Assembly: GCA_015709495.1 (NCBI GenBank)
Contig: CP054189.1
Coordinates: 620,001-684,000, forward strand
Length of the DNA: 64,000 bases
From: Chthonomonadaceae bacterium
Lineage (GTDB): Bacteria > Armatimonadota > Fimbriimonadia > Fimbriimonadales > Fimbriimonadaceae
Direction of reading: 5' to 3'
Shown: piece by piece, positions 52,541-60,587 of the stretch
Layout: each line of letters opens with the position of its first letter
Position numbering within the stretch: position 1 is the first letter of the stretch
Made by a program: the position numbers and the translations under genes
The notes under the pieces: generated by a model
Database searches by the model: none
What the model saw: the letters and a program-made list of their open reading frames with translations, nothing else
What the model was told of the DNA's origin: nothing

Positions 52541-54073
52541 ATGACGAACACCCGCAACGTCGTCCCGCTGGTCGCCGCAAGGGTCGTCACGCTCGGTCTC
52601 CAGATCGCCTCCATCCGAACCTACGTGCGGGTTCTGGGCGACGATGCCTACGCGGTGTTCGTGTACTTCACGGCGATCATGGGGTATGTCCTGCTCGTCG
52701 ACCTTGGCATCCTTTCAGCCCTCCAGCGCGAGTTGCTCGAGGTTTACGCCAAAGACGAGCGGTGGGCGATCCGGCGAACGATCAAAGACGGTGCGAAGAT
52801 GCTGGCCCTCTCGCTCGTGGCGGGCTGGGGAGTCTACGCCGTTTTGGCGGCCGTTCTGAAGCTGCCGTTCTCCGAGACCGTACGGGTCTCCATGCCGCTC
52901 ATGGCCCTTTTTGGGGGCGTTCACCTCCTTGGCAACCTGACGTTTCTCTTTCTCAACGCAGTCTTGGCCGGTGCGGCCCGGTTCCGCCGACTTGGAGTCT
53001 CGCTTCTTGCGGGCGGTGCCGCGGCCCCGGCTCTGGGAATCGTCGGCGCCTATGTGTCCCGATCCCCCCAGGGCGTTGTGGCCGGGACCTCCCTCGGCTT
53101 CTGCCTGGCCGCTCTCACCGCCTTCGTGTTGGCGGCCCCGATTTGGAAGGAAGCGCCCCACGGCCACGAGGCCCCTTCCCGCACGAGAAGCATCCTGCAA
53201 GCCGGACTTCGAGGGTTTGCCTCGAGGGTGTCCGCGCAGTTTGGAACTTCCATCGACCGGATCCTCATCGGCAACACGGTGCCTACGGTGCTCACGCCCT
53301 ACGCCCTCTGCTACCAAGTCGCCCAGCTTCTTCAGGAACTCCTCGTGCCGGTCTATCAGACGATGTTCCCTGAGATTTCGAGCGCGATGGTCAAGGGCCC
53401 CAAAGAACTCTCCGTCGCCGTCGAGCGCACCGTTCTGATCGGCGTCAGCTTCGCGAGTTCCATGATTCTCGTCGGGAGCGCGTATGGGGACCCCATTTTG
53501 CGGCTCTGGGTCTCGAAGGAAGTCGAATACGCGCTCTGGACCACCCTCTTGCTCGGCGTATACCGGTCGGCCGACTTCCTGAACAACATCATCGGCATCG
53601 CCCACTTCTCGGCCGCGCGCATGGACCGATTGATCCCCTATACCGCGACGAATGCCACTCTCACGATCGCCCTTACCGCCTTTGCGGTGAGAGGGTGGGG
53701 CATCGTCGGCGTGGGAGTGATGAACGCCGCGATCTCGACGCTCATTCTCGTGCCGCTACTTTACGGAGTGAAACGGCGCTATGCGCCCGACCTCGCTCTA
53801 CGCAGGTTGTTTGCCAAGAGCGTGGGGATGGTCGCGGTCGCGGGGGTCTTCGTAGGGCTGGTGGGCTGGGGCACGACCTTCGTCGACTCAACCCGCGAGA
53901 GCTTGTGGCTTTGCCTGACCGCGCCGTTTGCTGTGGGCGGCTGTTATCTGCTGCAAGTGAAGCTCTGTGGAGCGCCCTATCCAAAAGCGCTGGCAAACAA
54001 GATTCTAGCGAAGTGGCAACGCGACCACTCACCCGCTCCCAACGAAAAAGTCGATTCAATCGAGCCCGAGTAG
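52541..54073 (+). CDS. Wzx-type polysaccharide flippase
   Basis: 510-residue membrane protein with twelve to fourteen helices, of the MOP/MATE-like polysaccharide exporter group. The N-terminus (NVVPLVAARVVTLGLQIASI) and the segments LGDDAYAVFVYFTAIMGYV and QFGTSIDRILIGNTVP fit Wzx proteins, which flip lipid-linked repeat units to the outer face of the membrane. It is third in the plus-strand half of the exopolysaccharide locus. Its end overlaps the convergent GT4 gene by 18 bases. Confidence 0.85.
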   Translation: MTNTRNVVPLVAARVVTLGLQIASIRTYVRVLGDDAYAVFVYFTAIMGYVLLVDLGILSALQRELLEVYAKDERWAIRRTIKDGAKMLALSLVAGWGVYAVLAAVLKLPFSETVRVSMPLMALFGGVHLLGNLTFLFLNAVLAGAARFRRLGVSLLAGGAAAPALGIVGAYVSRSPQGVVAGTSLGFCLAALTAFVLAAPIWKEAPHGHEAPSRTRSILQAGLRGFASRVSAQFGTSIDRILIGNTVPTVLTPYALCYQVAQLLQELLVPVYQTMFPEISSAMVKGPKELSVAVERTVLIGVSFASSMILVGSAYGDPILRLWVSKEVEYALWTTLLLGVYRSADFLNNIIGIAHFSAARMDRLIPYTATNATLTIALTAFAVRGWGIVGVGVMNAAISTLILVPLLYGVKRRYAPDLALRRLFAKSVGMVAVAGVFVGLVGWGTTFVDSTRESLWLCLTAPFAVGGCYLLQVKLCGAPYPKALANKILAKWQRDHSPAPNEKVDSIEPE

Positions 54074-55177
54074 CTTCCGGAGAGTCGATCTCTCGTAGTC
54101 CCACGAGAACCTCTCACCGCCCCGTTTCCAGCCAGCCCGGCCCATTTCCTCCCTCAGCGGCGCGTCGCTTGCGAGCCTCGACATCGCTTGACCCATGCCT
54201 TCGACGTCGCCCTCATCGACGAGAAGCCCCGTCTCGCCTTCGACGACTGCCTCGGGAATCCCGGCGTGGCGAGTGGACACCACCGGCAGCCCCGCTCCCA
54301 TCGCCTCCAAGACGGCCACGGGGAGCCCCTCTCGGTCGCCATCGACCGGGCTGACCAGGCTGTGCTGCGCGTAAATGTGCGCGCGGGACAGCAGCGGCAT
54401 CACGAAATCGGGGCCCTTCGCGCCGTGGAGCAATACGACCCCGCCCAGACCCTTTTCCCGCACGTACTCGCGCGCCTCCTCGAAAAGCGGCCCATCTCCC
54501 ACCATTTCGAGCCGCAGCGAAGGGTTGCCTCGATGCGCGATTTCAAATGCTCGGATGGTGTTCAGCGGCGCCTTCTTGGGTACGAACCTCCCGACGGCGA
54601 CGACGACCACGGTCTCGCCCTGCGACCTGGGGTGAAACTCCGTCGGCTGCACCGCCCCGCATGGGATCACGTGGATCGGGACCTTCGAAAGGCCGATCTC
54701 TCGCAGCCTTCGCTTCCCCTCTTCGGCAACCGTGATGATCCCCGTGACCCGATCCAGGTCTTGGTATCGCTTCACCCACTTGGCGCTGTTGAGCCGAGTG
54801 CTAATGTCGTAGCCGTGAGCGTGGGCAAAGAGGCGCACCCCAGCCTTGTCGCAAGCGTTCATAAACCGCCACGAGAAGTCGAGGTACTCCCCGAGAACCA
54901 CCTGCACGCCATGCTGCCGAAAGAACGTCCCGATCCGCGCGGTGTCGATGATGGGAGCAAGGCTGCGTGCAGCCCGAGCGATCGCCCGAACGGGCTTCGA
55001 GTGGATGGGTTCGAGAAGCAGCGTCGGGCAATCGACATCCCAGCCCCTTTGTTCTTCGGGCACCCTTCGCAATGCGATCGCCGTCACTTTGCCCGGAGCG
55101 AGTTCGACAACGTGCCTTCGGATGAAGGTCTCCGACCGTTGGCCGATCAAGGGACAGATTACGCACAACTGCTTCAT
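54056..55177 (-). CDS. GT4-family glycosyltransferase
   Basis: 373-residue GT-B-fold transferase. The C-terminal sugar-nucleotide-binding half shows VAVGRFVPKKAPLNTIRAF and EGLPVAVLEAMGAGLPVVST followed by HAGIPEAVVEGETGLLVDEGD, the EX7E region of GT4 enzymes. The N-terminal acceptor half starts MKQLCVICPLIGQRSETFIRR. Expected to add a sugar to the lipid-linked repeat unit in the cytoplasm; donor and linkage unknown. Convergent with the flippase gene. Confidence 0.88.
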   Translation of the reverse strand: MKQLCVICPLIGQRSETFIRRHVVELAPGKVTAIALRRVPEEQRGWDVDCPTLLLEPIHSKPVRAIARAARSLAPIIDTARIGTFFRQHGVQVVLGEYLDFSWRFMNACDKAGVRLFAHAHGYDISTRLNSAKWVKRYQDLDRVTGIITVAEEGKRRLREIGLSKVPIHVIPCGAVQPTEFHPRSQGETVVVVAVGRFVPKKAPLNTIRAFEIAHRGNPSLRLEMVGDGPLFEEAREYVREKGLGGVVLLHGAKGPDFVMPLLSRAHIYAQHSLVSPVDGDREGLPVAVLEAMGAGLPVVSTRHAGIPEAVVEGETGLLVDEGDVEGMGQAMSRLASDAPLREEMGRAGWKRGGERFSWDYERSTLRKLLGLD

Positions 55178-55217
55178 GGGGAAATGCTTCTCCTCAGGGG
55201 TGCAGGGACCGTGCCAT

Positions 55218-56426
55218 TCACCACCTTCCCAACAAAGGAATCTGAGGCCACCTGCGGGTCAGCCACTTCGCCCCCGACTCTGTTACGACGACCATCTCTT
55301 CCAAACCGAGATACCCGCGTCCCTCGACGTCGACTCCAAGTTCGAGTGTGTACACGTGGCCGGGTTCGACCGGAAGAAACGGGGTGTCGCCATATCGCTC
55401 CCACCGAGGACCCAAAATCGTTCCCCCGTCGTGGGCCAATCGACCGACTTGGTGGCCTAGGGCGTGCCAGTACTCGGGATAGCCTTGGTCCTGAATCGCT
55501 TCGCGCGCGGCTGCGTCAACCTCCCATCCAAGGGCGCCAGGGCGCAAACCTCGGAAACCGGCCTCGATCGCCGCGGTGACGGCCCCGAAGGCCCGAAGGA
55601 CGTCTTCGGGCGCGGTAGCCTCACCCGACGCCGGCACGTACCAGCAACGCTGAATGTCCGAACTGTATCCCTCGACGACCACACCCAAGTCTACATGGAA
55701 AATGTGGCCGGGACTCACGAAGATCGCTTCGGACGGAATGCCGTGCCCCACCATCGAATGGGGGCCGCTATTCACAATCGGGTTGCCCGCTCGCTCCCAT
55801 CCGAAGCCCCAGCCCCGCTCGTCGATGAGCGAGTGGACGAACCGCTGGACCCCGGCTTCGCTCTTTCCGACCGAAGCAAAACGAGCGATTTGGGAGAATA
55901 AGGAGTCGGTGTGCGCGATGGCGGTCTGAATCCGCGCGACCTCTTCTTCGGTCTTGCGCGCCCGTAAGGCTCTCACTAGCGGCGCAGCGCTCACGAAACA
56001 GCCTTCGAATCGGGTGTCTTGGGCGTATCGCTGCAACAGCAGGTACATCCCGTGGGTTAAGCCGTCCGCTTTGTCGTCGTCCGGGGAGAAGTTGACTCCG
56101 ATTCTTGGCTGGGCAACGGAGTCGCACAACGAATCGAGCGCTTCGACAAGAGCTTCCCGAATATCGCTAACGTAAGGGTGAACCTCATCCCAATCGCCCG
56201 AGGCTTCGAGGGCAGGAGCGTCGTAGTTTCCTACCACCGCGACTTTCCGCCCGTTTCGGGAGACCAGCAGCGCGCTCTGCCAGGTCAGGCTCCCCTCGAT
56301 GAGAAGCGGCAAGACGGGATCGCTCCCCGCAGAGGTCTCTCTGACAAATGTCAGCCAAACGTCGATGCCCGATTCCGTCATCAGGCTAACGGCCTGGTCG
56401 AGCTTCTGACGGGTGATCGAGGGCAT
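55218..56426 (-). CDS. M24-family metallopeptidase (Xaa-Pro peptidase-like)
   Basis: 402 residues with the pita-bread fold of aminopeptidase P and prolidase. Metal ligands of the family can be placed: Asp in FHVDLGVVVEGY and SSDIQR, His in GHQVGRLAHD, Glu in YTLELGVDVEG and Glu in GLEEMVVVTE. The N-terminal creatinase-like domain spans about residues 1-150. The start ATG at 56426 is preceded 6 bases upstream by TAAAGT. It is 41 bases from the GT4 gene downstream but not obviously part of that locus. No signal peptide: cytoplasmic. Confidence 0.88.
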   Translation of the reverse strand: MPSITRQKLDQAVSLMTESGIDVWLTFVRETSAGSDPVLPLLIEGSLTWQSALLVSRNGRKVAVVGNYDAPALEASGDWDEVHPYVSDIREALVEALDSLCDSVAQPRIGVNFSPDDDKADGLTHGMYLLLQRYAQDTRFEGCFVSAAPLVRALRARKTEEEVARIQTAIAHTDSLFSQIARFASVGKSEAGVQRFVHSLIDERGWGFGWERAGNPIVNSGPHSMVGHGIPSEAIFVSPGHIFHVDLGVVVEGYSSDIQRCWYVPASGEATAPEDVLRAFGAVTAAIEAGFRGLRPGALGWEVDAAAREAIQDQGYPEYWHALGHQVGRLAHDGGTILGPRWERYGDTPFLPVEPGHVYTLELGVDVEGRGYLGLEEMVVVTESGAKWLTRRWPQIPLLGRW

Positions 56427-56432
56427 GGGGTG

Positions 56433-56438
56433 ACTTTA
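56433..56438 (-). promoter_or_regulatory. Candidate leaderless -10 element for the M24 peptidase gene
   Basis: TAAAGT on the minus strand (TANNNT form) ends 6 bases before the ATG at 56426. No matching -35. One of six similar sites. Confidence 0.4.
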
Positions 56439-56470
56439 CCCCTGCCGCAAACCGTGCTCCGCGGGCGGAA

Positions 56471-56884
56471 TCACCGGACGAGGCCGTCAGGAAACCACAG
56501 CGAGAGCTCCCGTTCGGCTGCTTCGATGTCGCTGCTGCTGTGGGTGAGGTTGTCCTCGATCGAAAGGGCGAAGTCGCCCCGCACCGTGCCCGGAAGCGCC
56601 TCAATCGGGTTCGTGGCGCCCATCATGGCCCGAATCGCCTTCACTGCGTTGGTTCCTGAAACCGCCATCGCGACGACCGGGCCGCTGCAAAGATAGCCCA
56701 CGACGCCATCGAAAAACGGTTTGCCGCGATGCTCAGCGTAGTGCTCCTCGACGAGGGCGCGCGCGGGAACAACCAGCTTGAGCCCGCCCACTTGCAGGCC
56801 ACGCTGTTCGATCCGTTGGGTGATCGTGCCGATAAGATTGCGGGCGACTCCGCCCGGCTTAATCAAAACAAGTGTGGTTTCCAT
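56471..56884 (-). CDS. ndk: Nucleoside diphosphate kinase
   Basis: Transfers the terminal phosphate from ATP to other nucleoside diphosphates through a phospho-histidine. The 137-residue protein begins METTLVLIKPGGV, has HYAEHRGKPFF, and the active-site region RGDFALSIEDNLTHSSSD, where the His in NLTHSSSD is the phosphorylated residue. In most NDKs the sequence is NLIHGSDS, so the site is slightly altered but complete. The ATG at 56884 follows AGGGAGGGG by about 14 bases; the longer frame to 56923 is not needed. Confidence 0.95.
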   Translation of the reverse strand: METTLVLIKPGGVARNLIGTITQRIEQRGLQVGGLKLVVPARALVEEHYAEHRGKPFFDGVVGYLCSGPVVAMAVSGTNAVKAIRAMMGATNPIEALPGTVRGDFALSIEDNLTHSSSDIEAAERELSLWFPDGLVR

Positions 56885-56986
56885 ACCTTGAGATCGGCCC
56901 CTCCCTGTTCGGGCCGAAACCAAGGATACCTGCGCTCAATCCGTGACATTTTCCTCATCGTTGCAGCCCCTCGGTCCCGGTTCGCG

Positions 56987-56992
56987 TAAACT
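56987..56992 (+). promoter_or_regulatory. Candidate leaderless -10 element for the ABC cassette
   Basis: TAAACT (TANNNT form) ends 6 bases before the GTG at 56999. There is no Shine-Dalgarno sequence before the GTG, which fits leaderless initiation. Confidence 0.45.
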
Positions 56993-56998
56993 TCTCTC

Positions 56999-57916
56999 GT
57001 GGCTGTCGCCTCGATCAAGGATTTGACCGTCCAGTACGGATCGCTCACCGCACTTGACGGTTTTTCTGTCGAGATCCCCGAAGGTTGCGTTGGACTGTTG
57101 GGTCCCAACGGGGCCGGCAAGACCACGCTCATCAAGACGCTGCTCGGGTTTCTCGATGCCTCTCGCGGATCGGGAACGGTGCTGGGCTTCGACATCTTTC
57201 GGCAAGGCAAGGAAATCCGCCAGCGGGTCGGGTTCATGCCCGAACAAGACTGCCACATTCCGGGCATGAGCGCCGTGCAGTTCGTCGCCTTCGCAGGCGA
57301 ACTCGCCGGGATGCCGCCCGAAATGGCCGTCGCGAGGGCGCATGAGGTGCTTGAGTATTGCGGATTGGGCGAGGCCCGGTATCGCAACGTGGAGACCTAT
57401 TCCACCGGCATGAAACAACGCATCAAGCTGGCGCAGGCAATCGTCCACGGCCCCAAGCTCTTGCTCCTCGACGAGCCGACCAACGGCCTCGACCCCAAGG
57501 GCCGCGAGGAGATGCTCGAACTCGTCCGGTCGATCTCCCATGGGAAGGGCATCAACGTGCTCGTCAGCAGCCACTTGCTTCCCGACATCGAAAGGATCAG
57601 CGACGAAGTGATCGTCTTGGTCGGGGGAAGGATGCGCGCGTGCGGGAAGATTCAGGACCTGCAGCAGATCGAGGGCCAGCCAGTCGATGTGGAACTCAAG
57701 CTCCCCAGCGGGGCGTTCGCGAGCGCGATCATGGCCTCGGGAGGCGAACTGCTCTCCGCGCGGGGGGCAGTTTATCGCGTCCAGCTTCCCGGAACTCCCG
57801 AAGAGGTCATTCGCAAGCTGTTCGAGTGCGCCCGGTCGGTGGATTCGCAGATTCGCGGGTTCCAAGTCGCCCAAAGATCGCTCGAAGATGCGTTCTTGGA
57901 GGCCGTGAATGGCTAG
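56999..57916 (+). CDS. ABC transporter ATP-binding protein (first of two)
   Basis: 305-residue ATPase of the ABC-2 export type. Walker A GPNGAGKTT is at about residues 36-44, the signature is YSTGMKQRIKLA, and Walker B is LLLLDEPTNGLDP. The last 90 residues form the extra C-terminal domain usual in this group. Start is GTG 56999; the stop overlaps the ATG of the permease gene. It is the first gene of an ATPase-permease-ATPase-permease cassette; substrate unknown. Confidence 0.93.
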   Translation: MAVASIKDLTVQYGSLTALDGFSVEIPEGCVGLLGPNGAGKTTLIKTLLGFLDASRGSGTVLGFDIFRQGKEIRQRVGFMPEQDCHIPGMSAVQFVAFAGELAGMPPEMAVARAHEVLEYCGLGEARYRNVETYSTGMKQRIKLAQAIVHGPKLLLLDEPTNGLDPKGREEMLELVRSISHGKGINVLVSSHLLPDIERISDEVIVLVGGRMRACGKIQDLQQIEGQPVDVELKLPSGAFASAIMASGGELLSARGAVYRVQLPGTPEEVIRKLFECARSVDSQIRGFQVAQRSLEDAFLEAVNG

Positions 57917-58871
57917 TTCGCCGATTGCGGATCTCTCCTATCGGGACTACACCGGGCCTCTCTCGTCGCCGGTGGGCCGATGGTGGGTGATCGCCCGCGT
58001 CGGCTTCCAGCAGAACCTCAAGAAGAAGAGCCTCTGGTGGCTTACGGTCATGTCCGGCGGCTACTACTTCGTGTTTCAGGCGGTCGTGTTCTTCATGGAG
58101 CAGTTCGCTCTGTCGTCGTCGCGCGGCGAAGAGACCCTCCGCGAGTTCCTCAGCCGGATCGTTTGGATCGACCAGTTCGTTCACGGGATCTCTACGGGCC
58201 AGCTTTGGTTCTTCATGATCGTGCTTCTCGTCGGCGCGGGCTCGATATCGAACGACTTTCGAGCCAACGCGTTGCTTGTTTATCTGAGCAAGCCCTGCGA
58301 CAAGCGGGACTACCTGCTAGGGAAGTGGTTCGGCCTGTTCCTGACGCTGATTCTGGCGATGGGATTGCCGAGCGTGTTCTTCTATGTGTACGGGGCGCTC
58401 ACGTACGGCGACTACGGCTTCTTTTCGGACAAGTGGCTGCTGCCGAAGCTACTGTCCTTTCTCGTGCTCTCGTCGGCGTTCCACGCGAGCATGATGATCG
58501 GCATCAGCTCGATGTTCAAGCAAGGACGCGTCGCCGGGGCAGTGTATGCGGCGCTCTACTTCCTCACCAACTTCTTCACTCAGATGATGGTTTTCACGTG
58601 GGTGGCCGCGCAAGGACGGAGGGGTGGGGGCGTTGCCGACATCGTTCCGCTGGTGAAGAAACTCTATTACGCCTCAGTCGACGGACAGCATATCGGGCTG
58701 GCAAAAGCCGTTTTGGGAACGGATGGCACCCCGTATTTTGGGTTCCCTTCTCCCATCCAGACCGTGCCCGCGCCGCCTTTGTGGTGGTCGCTCGCGATCA
58801 TCACGCCCCTTAGCCTACTCATGCTTTGGGTCGCCTGGACGCGGATTCGGGCCGTGGAGGTGGTGAAGTGA
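57909..58871 (+). CDS. ABC-2-type permease (first of two)
   Basis: 320-residue membrane protein with about six helices: a basic cytoplasmic N-terminus, then KKKSLWWLTVMSGGYYF, the ISNDFRANALLVYLSKPCDKRDYLLGKW region typical of ABC-2 permeases (quoted in part: DFRANALLVYLSKPCDKRD), and helices to the C-terminus. The ATG overlaps the end of the first ATPase gene by 8 bases; the GTG of the second ATPase overlaps its stop. Confidence 0.85.
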   Translation: MASSPIADLSYRDYTGPLSSPVGRWWVIARVGFQQNLKKKSLWWLTVMSGGYYFVFQAVVFFMEQFALSSSRGEETLREFLSRIVWIDQFVHGISTGQLWFFMIVLLVGAGSISNDFRANALLVYLSKPCDKRDYLLGKWFGLFLTLILAMGLPSVFFYVYGALTYGDYGFFSDKWLLPKLLSFLVLSSAFHASMMIGISSMFKQGRVAGAVYAALYFLTNFFTQMMVFTWVAAQGRRGGGVADIVPLVKKLYYASVDGQHIGLAKAVLGTDGTPYFGFPSPIQTVPAPPLWWSLAIITPLSLLMLWVAWTRIRAVEVVK

Positions 58872-59785
58872 TCGAGTTGAGATCGGCCTCTCGCTGGTAC
58901 GGACAAGTCATCGGGCTCAACGACGTGTCGGCCACGATATCGGGCGGCGTTACCGCGCTTCTCGGAATGAACGGTGCGGGCAAAACCACGCTGATGCGGC
59001 TCGTCACCGGACAGATGAGGCCCACCGCGGGGGAGGTTCGGGTGTTTGGCGAGGACCCGTTTGCGAACCCCAGCGTCTACCGCAAGATGGGCTATTGCCC
59101 CGACGTCGACAACTTCTACGAGGAGCTCACTGGCCGCCAGTTCTTGAATTTGATGGGACGAATGTCGGGCTTCACGCAGCAGGGCGCAGAGAAACGCACG
59201 CAAGTGATGCTGGAGAAGGTCGGGATGGCGGACCGCGCCGACCGCAAGATCGGGGGCTTCAGCAAGGGCATGAGGCAGAGGATCAAGCTCGCGCAGGCCA
59301 TGCTCCACGACCCGGAGATCATTCTTCTCGACGAACCCCTCAACGGGCTCGACCCCGTCGGACGCCGGGAGTTTATCGATGTGCTTCACGAGTTGGGAGA
59401 CCAAGGCAAGGCGATCCTCGTCAGCAGCCACATCCTCTTTGAGGTCGAGCAGATGACGCGAAGCATCCTGCTATTGCATCGAGGCAGGCTGCTCGCCACG
59501 GGCGACCTGAAGGTGATTCGCGAGTTGATCGACAAGCATCCCCATCGCGTTCGCATTCGATCGACCGCCGCGCGCCAAGTGGCCGAGCAGATCGTTGCGC
59601 TCCCCTACGTGATCTCGGTCCACCTTGAACCAGGAGGCGACGCACTCGAATTGCAGACCCGCGAAGTCGATCAGTTCTTCCAGTTCTTGCCGACCCTGGC
59701 GCTCGATAAGGGTCTTCCCCTCCACGCCATTGAGAGCCCCGACAACAACCTGGAATCCGTATTCCGGTACTTGGTGGGCGGATGA
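58868..59785 (+). CDS. ABC transporter ATP-binding protein (second of two)
   Basis: 305-residue ATPase from GTG 58868 (GTGA overlap with the permease stop). Walker A GMNGAGKTT, signature FSKGMRQRIKLA, Walker B IILLDEPLNGLDP. Same length and plan as the first ATPase, so the two are likely to be paralogues or to form a heterodimer. Followed by a permease with ATGA overlap. The longer frame starting at 58826 runs inside the permease gene and was not chosen. Confidence 0.93.
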   Translation: MIELRSASRWYGQVIGLNDVSATISGGVTALLGMNGAGKTTLMRLVTGQMRPTAGEVRVFGEDPFANPSVYRKMGYCPDVDNFYEELTGRQFLNLMGRMSGFTQQGAEKRTQVMLEKVGMADRADRKIGGFSKGMRQRIKLAQAMLHDPEIILLDEPLNGLDPVGRREFIDVLHELGDQGKAILVSSHILFEVEQMTRSILLLHRGRLLATGDLKVIRELIDKHPHRVRIRSTAARQVAEQIVALPYVISVHLEPGGDALELQTREVDQFFQFLPTLALDKGLPLHAIESPDNNLESVFRYLVGG

Positions 59786-60552
59786 TCCAGGGCTTTTTGG
59801 TCGGCGCGGCCCTTCGGCAGTTCACTCGGCCTCAGCGCGTCGTGGGCTGGTTGATTCTCATCGCGGCGCTCTTCGGCATTGCGCTGCTGTTCAGGTTCGT
59901 CAACGGCGAGATGTCCCGAGAGGACGCTTACAACCAACTTAGCTCTCTCCTGGTCTACCGGCTCCTGATGCTTGCCGCAGCCCTTTTCAGCACGGCCGTG
60001 CTGACCCAAGAGATCGATCAGAAAACGATCGTGTATTGGGTGACCCGGCCAGTCCCCAGGAGTTCGCTGATTCTTTCGCGGATGCTCGCAGCCGCCATCG
60101 CGACCGCCGTCCTCACGACCTTGGCGGGCCTGACAGTATCGCTCGCGGTGTTTCAGGGACAGTTTCTCTCCAACGAGTTCTTTTGGCGGGACCTGAAGTC
60201 GTTCGCGATGGGTTCCGCGGCTTACATCGTGCTCTTTACGCTGTTCAGCCTTTGGATCAACCGCGCGATGATCGTCGATCTCTTGTTCGCGTTCGGCTGG
60301 GAATCGATGGTCGCGAACATGGCCGGCAACATATATAAGATTTCGATCTTCAGTTACCTAAAGGCGATCGCCGAGAAGCCCAATTCAGGGTCTGCCGGCG
60401 CGCTCGGCGCACTCGCGGGCGAAAGGTCGATTGAACATATCGCCGCATCGACAGGCTGGATCGTTTTAGGCGTATTTGTAGTCGTCGGAAGCTGGCTGGC
60501 GGCTTTGTGGTTTAGCACGCATTCGTATCTGCCTCGCGAAGACGCGGAATAG
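59782..60552 (+). CDS. ABC-2-type permease (second of two)
   Basis: 256-residue membrane protein with about six helices; TQEIDQKTIVYWVTRPVPRS in the middle is the ABC-2 permease hallmark region before the helix bundle. Smaller than the first permease. Its ATG overlaps the preceding ATPase stop. The stop is the first base pair region of a strong hairpin that precedes the isomerase gene. Confidence 0.83.
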   Translation: MIQGFLVGAALRQFTRPQRVVGWLILIAALFGIALLFRFVNGEMSREDAYNQLSSLLVYRLLMLAAALFSTAVLTQEIDQKTIVYWVTRPVPRSSLILSRMLAAAIATAVLTTLAGLTVSLAVFQGQFLSNEFFWRDLKSFAMGSAAYIVLFTLFSLWINRAMIVDLLFAFGWESMVANMAGNIYKISIFSYLKAIAEKPNSGSAGALGALAGERSIEHIAASTGWIVLGVFVVVGSWLAALWFSTHSYLPREDAE

Positions 60553-60584
60553 CGCTCCCCGGTAGACTTACCGGCAGGGAGCGC
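60552..60584 (+). promoter_or_regulatory. Hairpin that covers the isomerase ribosome binding site
   Basis: GCGCTCCC (60552-60559) and CGGTA (60560-60564) pair with TACCG (60569-60573) and GGGAGCGC (60577-60584); loop GACT, three-base bulge GCA. The 3' arm contains AGGGAG (60576-60581), the ribosome binding site for the ATG at 60588. No T run follows, so it is not a terminator. Folded, it would block initiation; ribosomes ending the permease gene, or a ligand or protein, could open it. Confidence 0.65.
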
Positions 60585-60587
60585 ACT

